A stretch of 64,000 bases of DNA from Alicyclobacillus mali (GTDB lineage: Bacteria; Bacillota; Bacilli; Alicyclobacillales; Alicyclobacillaceae): NCBI RefSeq assembly GCF_017329565.1, contig NZ_JAFMTT010000007.1, one strand, 5' to 3'. Below the pieces are notes generated by a model that saw only the letters and a list, made by a program, of their open reading frames with translations, was not told the origin of the DNA and made no database searches. Shown piece after piece: positions 60,171-64,000 of the stretch; the first letter of the stretch is position 1; each line of letters begins with the position of its first letter. A program made the translations under genes and the position numbers.

Positions 60171-61724
60171 TCAAACGAGGACCTCGCGGCGGGGCTTCGA
60201 CTGAGAATCGCCGGGGCCCATGGCCGTTCCAGATGCAGGTATGGCTCGCTCTCTCCCCCAAGCTCGGATAGCCTCGATCTGCTCCGGACTTGTCTTGGAC
60301 AAGGGTACGATATTTGCAAAACTGCGCTTAAATAAATCGTCAGTGACTGTGTGATCCCCTTTGAGAATCGCCTCTTTCACAACTTCGCGGACTGCAGCTT
60401 CGATGTCAGCTCCGGCAAACCCTTCGGAGAGCGCGACTAACTCATTCATCAATGCCTCGGGGAGCTTGGTTTTTAAACCTCTTTGCACGTAAATGTTAAT
60501 AATTTCATAACGTTCCTCGGGACTTGGCAGATCCACGAAAAACAGTTCGTCAAACCTTCCACGCCGCAACAGTTCAGGAGGGAGCTTGGACACATCGTTG
60601 GCGGTTGCGACCACAAATACTCGTGATCGAGCTTCCTGAAGCCAATATAAGAAGTGACCCACGAGTCGAGTTGAAGTTCCGCCGTCATTTGCGCCCTGCG
60701 TCGCGCCTGCGAGGCCCTTCTCGATCTCATCTATCCACAGGACACAAGGGGACACGTGATCGGCTGTCGCAAGGGCGTCCTTGAGCCTGGATTCACTCTG
60801 CCCAAGGTATTGCCCGTGAATGTTGGCCAAATCCAACCGGTACAAGGGTAGATTCCATGCTGCGGCAATCGCCTTTGCCGACAGGGATTTTCCGCAACCT
60901 GGAACGCCGACTAGAAGGATTCCGCGCGGTGGTCGAATTCCTCGGTCTCGCAAGTCGGCTGTCAGAAGCGGGCGTTCGCGGTCTAACCACCGCTTGAGTC
61001 CGGCCAGACCGCCCACGTGAAGATCCTGACCTTGAATATACACACGCTCGATCCCCGTGATATCTGCAAAGATGCGATCCTTGGCGTGTGCTACTTCATG
61101 AAGGTCTTCTTTTGCGATCCGGCCCTTTGCCAAAAGAGTGGCAATCACGTTTTCGGCTTCAATTTGTGTGATGCCGGCGAGAATCGCGGCGGCGCTGCGT
61201 TCGTCGTGTTCATCCCACTCATTTGGAATTTGGGAACGGTAAGGAGCCAAATTTTCCTTGATAATCTGAAGCATCTCGTCTTCATTTGGCGGATCAAGCA
61301 CGAGAGACATGCCAAGTCTCTGGAGTTGTGGCCAGATGGCCTTTGTCGTGATTACCACGATGGCTCCATTATTTTCAGCCGCTAGCATGACGGCATCCTG
61401 GAAGTGGCGCGCAATCTGTGTATCGTCTTCGATATCAGGAACTTCGGTGAAGATGAACGTGAGATTTTGCCGTTGCATGAATTGTTGCGTCGCGTAGTCG
61501 AGTGCTCCGATGACCGAGCGGTCTTCGTTGATTGACCGGTTCTGTACCAGATCCCTCGTCCCTTTTGATAGGGTGTGCACATAGACAGGAATGCCAATGC
61601 TTTGCGAGATGTCGCGCAAAATCTCCAGCGCGCGTCCTCGTTCGATAGTTCGAATCGAGATAAACGGGATTCGGGCTTTCAGGTAGCGAACCAGAGTTTC
61701 TCGGAATTGCGCGCTGTCACTCAC
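60171..61724 (-). CDS. Ycf46-like AAA ATPase
   Basis: A 517-residue ATPase. The N-terminal ~235 residues resemble a degenerate P-loop/Rossmann domain (FISIRTIERGRALEILRDI; LTFIFTEVPDI). The C-terminal AAA domain has Walker A GVPGCGKS near residue 273, Walker B CVLWIDEIEKG, sensor 1 FVVATAND and an arginine finger region LLRRGRFDE. This is the Ycf46/FtsH-like layout without protease. GTG 61724 overlaps the stop of the preceding gene. It is the last gene of a coupled four-gene operon of lower GC than the rest. Confidence 0.85.
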   Translation of the reverse strand: MSDSAQFRETLVRYLKARIPFISIRTIERGRALEILRDISQSIGIPVYVHTLSKGTRDLVQNRSINEDRSVIGALDYATQQFMQRQNLTFIFTEVPDIEDDTQIARHFQDAVMLAAENNGAIVVITTKAIWPQLQRLGMSLVLDPPNEDEMLQIIKENLAPYRSQIPNEWDEHDERSAAAILAGITQIEAENVIATLLAKGRIAKEDLHEVAHAKDRIFADITGIERVYIQGQDLHVGGLAGLKRWLDRERPLLTADLRDRGIRPPRGILLVGVPGCGKSLSAKAIAAAWNLPLYRLDLANIHGQYLGQSESRLKDALATADHVSPCVLWIDEIEKGLAGATQGANDGGTSTRLVGHFLYWLQEARSRVFVVATANDVSKLPPELLRRGRFDELFFVDLPSPEERYEIINIYVQRGLKTKLPEALMNELVALSEGFAGADIEAAVREVVKEAILKGDHTVTDDLFKRSFANIVPLSKTSPEQIEAIRAWGRERAIPASGTAMGPGDSQSKPRREVLV

Positions 61725-62275
61725 GGCCAGATCACCCTTCTCCTTGGCTTTTGCTCATCACGCTCAGTGCTTCGAATATTGTCCATGGGATTCTCAACAG
61801 TCGATGGCTCTTGAGAATCCCGATAACGCGTGATCGAATTCGTTCGAATCAAGTGAGCAAGTTGGCCGGTGCGGTCCCCACTTGCGGTGCTGATCAGCGA
61901 CTGTTCGGCCCGCTTGGCAAATTCGTCAATGACCTGAACAAATTTCTCCTGAATGTCAGCTGGAATGGCGGGTAAAGTTGCAACCTGCCAGAGAAATAGC
62001 AAACGCTTTTTTATCGTGATAAGAGCGAGAGATAGTGATTCGTATGAACGAATACCAACCATTTGTTCGCGTTGGAATCGATCCGAAATGCGCTGAAGCT
62101 CCCCATCTAGGTATTCGGCAAGTCGTTTGACGAGTCGTTCAGCCACTCCACGCTCCCATGAGATAGAACCTTGTTGCATTGAACGCAGGATCTGTTCCTC
62201 ATTATTGGAACCACGCGAAAGTTCGTCGAGGCATGCGCTCCATTCGGCATAATTGGTGGGAGGTTTACAGTTCAC
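61721..62275 (-). CDS. Helical hypothetical protein of the AAA operon
   Basis: A protein of about 184 residues, mostly alpha-helical with a leucine-rich centre (YESLSLALITIKKRLLFLWQ) and a polar tail. I start at GTG 62275, whose bases overlap the stop of the 49-aa gene (GTGA); the frame is open to TTG 62323, but that would run through the small gene. I do not recognise the family. Its stop overlaps the AAA ATPase start, so the two are probably partners. Confidence 0.65.
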   Translation of the reverse strand: MNCKPPTNYAEWSACLDELSRGSNNEEQILRSMQQGSISWERGVAERLVKRLAEYLDGELQRISDRFQREQMVGIRSYESLSLALITIKKRLLFLWQVATLPAIPADIQEKFVQVIDEFAKRAEQSLISTASGDRTGQLAHLIRTNSITRYRDSQEPSTVENPMDNIRSTERDEQKPRRRVIWP

Positions 62276-62421
62276 TTCCGTTTCACCCGATTCAAGAAGT
62301 TCGACGGAGGCAAGATGTCCCAATCTGGCAAGGCGCCTGCGTAACTGAAATCTTGCGGCGTTTCTTGCTTGGTGTTTGACGCTGGTGTTTGAAATGGTGC
62401 GGTATTAGGCTTTTCAGTCAC
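62272..62421 (-). CDS. 49-residue protein with WDILPP motif
   Basis: A short protein: a Thr/Pro/Gln-rich, probably disordered start and the C-terminal motif LPDWDILPPSNFLNRVKRK. GTG 62421 lies eight bases after GGAGG, and the stop overlaps the next gene. The conserved-looking aromatic/proline motif with a basic tail suggests a docking peptide for another operon product. It is easily missed in annotation. The family is not known to me. Confidence 0.62.
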   Translation of the reverse strand: MTEKPNTAPFQTPASNTKQETPQDFSYAGALPDWDILPPSNFLNRVKRK

Positions 62422-62438
62422 CGGGGTATCCTCCAAAC

Positions 62439-63863
62439 TTACGTCAGAATCACTCGATTGCGATCAAATCCCGAGTATATAAAATCGGTCGACGACAGGG
62501 ACTCGAGAAATTCCGAGACCTGATCCGCCTGCTTGTCAGCCGATTCATAAGCACGGCGATATTCGACCACGTCCGCCAGAATTGCCCGTAGGGCATGTTC
62601 ATACTCTGGCCGGGCCTGTTCAACTTGCTGAATCACGCTTTTTCTTCTTTGACGAATACGAGCGAATCGGATCCCAAAACCAATGAGCGCAGCGCCGCCG
62701 ATCGCGACACCTACGAGTCCATCCCAGATGGTTGAGACAAGCGAAGCAAATCCAACGGCAGTACACACCCAATCTACGACTTTCAACCGGTTTTTACGAA
62801 GATGGTCCGCCAAAATGCTATCCAGGTGCTGGTGTATCGACTCGATCAACTCCCCCTCATTACTTCCATCCGTCGTACTTCCGACCCAATCGTCGATGTG
62901 CACTTCAATCGACCTCGGGCACTGAGCCCGATATCCGGCAGTGACGTTAGCATGGGCTCGCTGAGCCCAATCGCGGGACAGCGCGATGGAGAACCGCCGT
63001 GTTGCTATCGAAGCGTGTGAGGATTCGGGATGGAAGGCGGCGTTGGATAAAAGTTCTCCAAAATCCACTCTATGTTGCATGGCTTGGCTTTCCTGGTCAA
63101 ATCGGGACTTGGCGATATCGACATCGCCTTCGTGGTCAATGATGAGTTGGAGCCGGCGTTCTTCGCGTCGCAGTGAAAGTTCTTCCTCGTCAAAGTGCGA
63201 TACCAATTTTTCAAGAAGCGCATCAACCTGTTCCACCAAGGTCGGTGCTGGCTCGATAGGGCCTTCAAAGAGTCGCTGAAAATCTGCAAGGACCTCCTGG
63301 TGTAAGTAAGCCTGTGCCAGGGCCTTTTGCAGTTGCGGCCAGGTAGGACTGTAGCGCGAAAGGTAGGGGAATTGTTGGTCGGACGGCTGGCGTACGTATG
63401 ACTGGAATGCCTTCATCCAACCAGATAGTTGTTTTTGGCGAAACTTCGGATCCTGAGAGAGCGTATCAAGCCAGTGCCGGAAAACCTCTTGGGTGCGGGC
63501 GCGTGCCTCGATTCCGAACACGCCATTTGTCACGCCATCGACCAGGACGACAGCCTCGCGTTCAAGAGCCTTCGGTGTCTGGAGAGAAAAGTAGTGTTCG
63601 AGCCATGCAAGGCTGGCCGCGTATCTCCCAGCTCTTCGGCAAATCAGTGCAAAGAAGAGGCAAGTCTTGTCTGGGTGACGTCTCAGCGCCTCGGCCACTG
63701 CACGATTGGCGAGGGTTGGATCGTCATGAATCCACGCTGCGAGTGCAACTAAGGCTGGGGCCAACCAATACCGAGGTGCTGCCATCATGAGTTCTTCGGA
63801 GGCTGTTTTCATCGTCTCACGACGAATGAGTTGCACATCTGCCGCCTGAAGGATGCCAAGCAC
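62439..63863 (-). CDS. Membrane-linked coiled-coil protein of the AAA operon (start uncertain)
   Basis: A protein of up to 474 residues. Residues about 25-150 are helical repeats (ALVALAAWIHDDPTLANRAVAEALRR-like, TPR/HEAT-like), 230-270 is coiled coil, and a double hydrophobic segment lies near 370-405 (VGFASLVSTIWDGLVGVAIGG) before another coiled coil. No family is recognised. The start is doubtful: GTG 63863 has no ribosome site, ATG 63812 (MKTASEEL) is an alternative, and the frame stays open and protein-like for about 23 codons upstream of 63863 to a TAA, so the gene may be 5'-truncated or frameshifted. Confidence 0.6.
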   Translation of the reverse strand: MLGILQAADVQLIRRETMKTASEELMMAAPRYWLAPALVALAAWIHDDPTLANRAVAEALRRHPDKTCLFFALICRRAGRYAASLAWLEHYFSLQTPKALEREAVVLVDGVTNGVFGIEARARTQEVFRHWLDTLSQDPKFRQKQLSGWMKAFQSYVRQPSDQQFPYLSRYSPTWPQLQKALAQAYLHQEVLADFQRLFEGPIEPAPTLVEQVDALLEKLVSHFDEEELSLRREERRLQLIIDHEGDVDIAKSRFDQESQAMQHRVDFGELLSNAAFHPESSHASIATRRFSIALSRDWAQRAHANVTAGYRAQCPRSIEVHIDDWVGSTTDGSNEGELIESIHQHLDSILADHLRKNRLKVVDWVCTAVGFASLVSTIWDGLVGVAIGGAALIGFGIRFARIRQRRKSVIQQVEQARPEYEHALRAILADVVEYRRAYESADKQADQVSEFLESLSSTDFIYSGFDRNRVILT

Positions 63864-64000
63864 GTGCCGGCGAACTTCATCGTGATGACCAAATTCCTTT
63901 TCAGGCGCTATGCAGTTGCTGTATGAAGTTGGATTGTGAACATTTTATGAAATGTTAATGAAACCATCGAAAAACACTTGACTTTTGAAAAACACCCTAA
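63864..64000. other. AT-rich region at the right edge
   Basis: This stretch is clearly AT-rich, with repeats of the kind AACATTT/AAATGTT (TGAACATTTTATGAAATGTTAAT at 63937-63959 contains an imperfect palindrome). It probably holds the promoter of the minus-strand operon. Nothing further can be said, as the window ends here. Confidence 0.4.

Overview
The window looks like chromosomal DNA of a GC-rich, spore-forming Firmicute, most like Alicyclobacillus. Three things point there: Firmicute spore genes (bofA, gin/csfB, abrB, a yaaL-type gene), gene order that follows the Bacillus subtilis segment near the origin (tadA - tRNA-Ser - SRP RNA - dnaX - ebfC - recR - yaaL - bofA - gin - yaaO - tmk - darA - holB - ricT - yabA - rsmI - abrB - metG - tatD - rnmV - rsmA), and high GC with many GTG/TTG starts behind strong GGAGG ribosome sites. 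The organism is inferred, not proven.

Layout. 1-2.4 kb: left-pointing sugar ABC importer (binding protein cut by the window edge). 2.6-6.2 kb: peptide and glutamyl scavenging (M29 aminopeptidase, gamma-glutamyltransferase, pyroglutamyl peptidase). 6.3-9.3 kb: TetR repressor with its operator, and a YhgE/Pip membrane protein. 9.5-14.8 kb: HelD, a histidine phosphatase, pgi and glcK. 14.8-16.2 kb: small unknown genes. 16.2-16.5 kb: promoter, tRNA-fMet, tRNA-Asp, terminator. 16.5-19.4 kb: MMPL exporter with a divergent TetR gene. 19.7-24.3 kb: methionine salvage (mtnD on the minus strand; mtnW-mtnX-mtnB on the plus strand), where two dense clusters of DnaA boxes sit before mtnW and inside mtnX. 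24.3-28.0 kb: small membrane proteins, an exported protein and asparagine synthetase.

28.0-52 kb is the conserved housekeeping block: tRNA editing, SRP RNA, replication (dnaX, ebfC, recR, tmk, holB, yabA), c-di-AMP sensing, ribosome methylation, RNase M5 and a T-box-controlled metG. The block is interrupted between recR and yaaL by mscL and by a lower-GC sugar ABC cassette with its own LacI regulator (34.2-38.4 kb), which looks acquired.

52-64 kb is accessory: a stand-alone P-loop ATPase, an R2-like ligand-binding oxidase with all eight signature residues, a lipase, a four-gene set of DUF6114/DUF6230-like proteins of a kind best known from Actinobacteria, a GAF-LuxR regulator, and, at the right edge, a lower-GC, translationally coupled minus-strand operon (membrane/coiled-coil protein, 49-aa protein, helical protein, Ycf46-like AAA ATPase). 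This last operon is the best candidate for an undescribed system. No insertion sequence, prophage or CRISPR array was seen.
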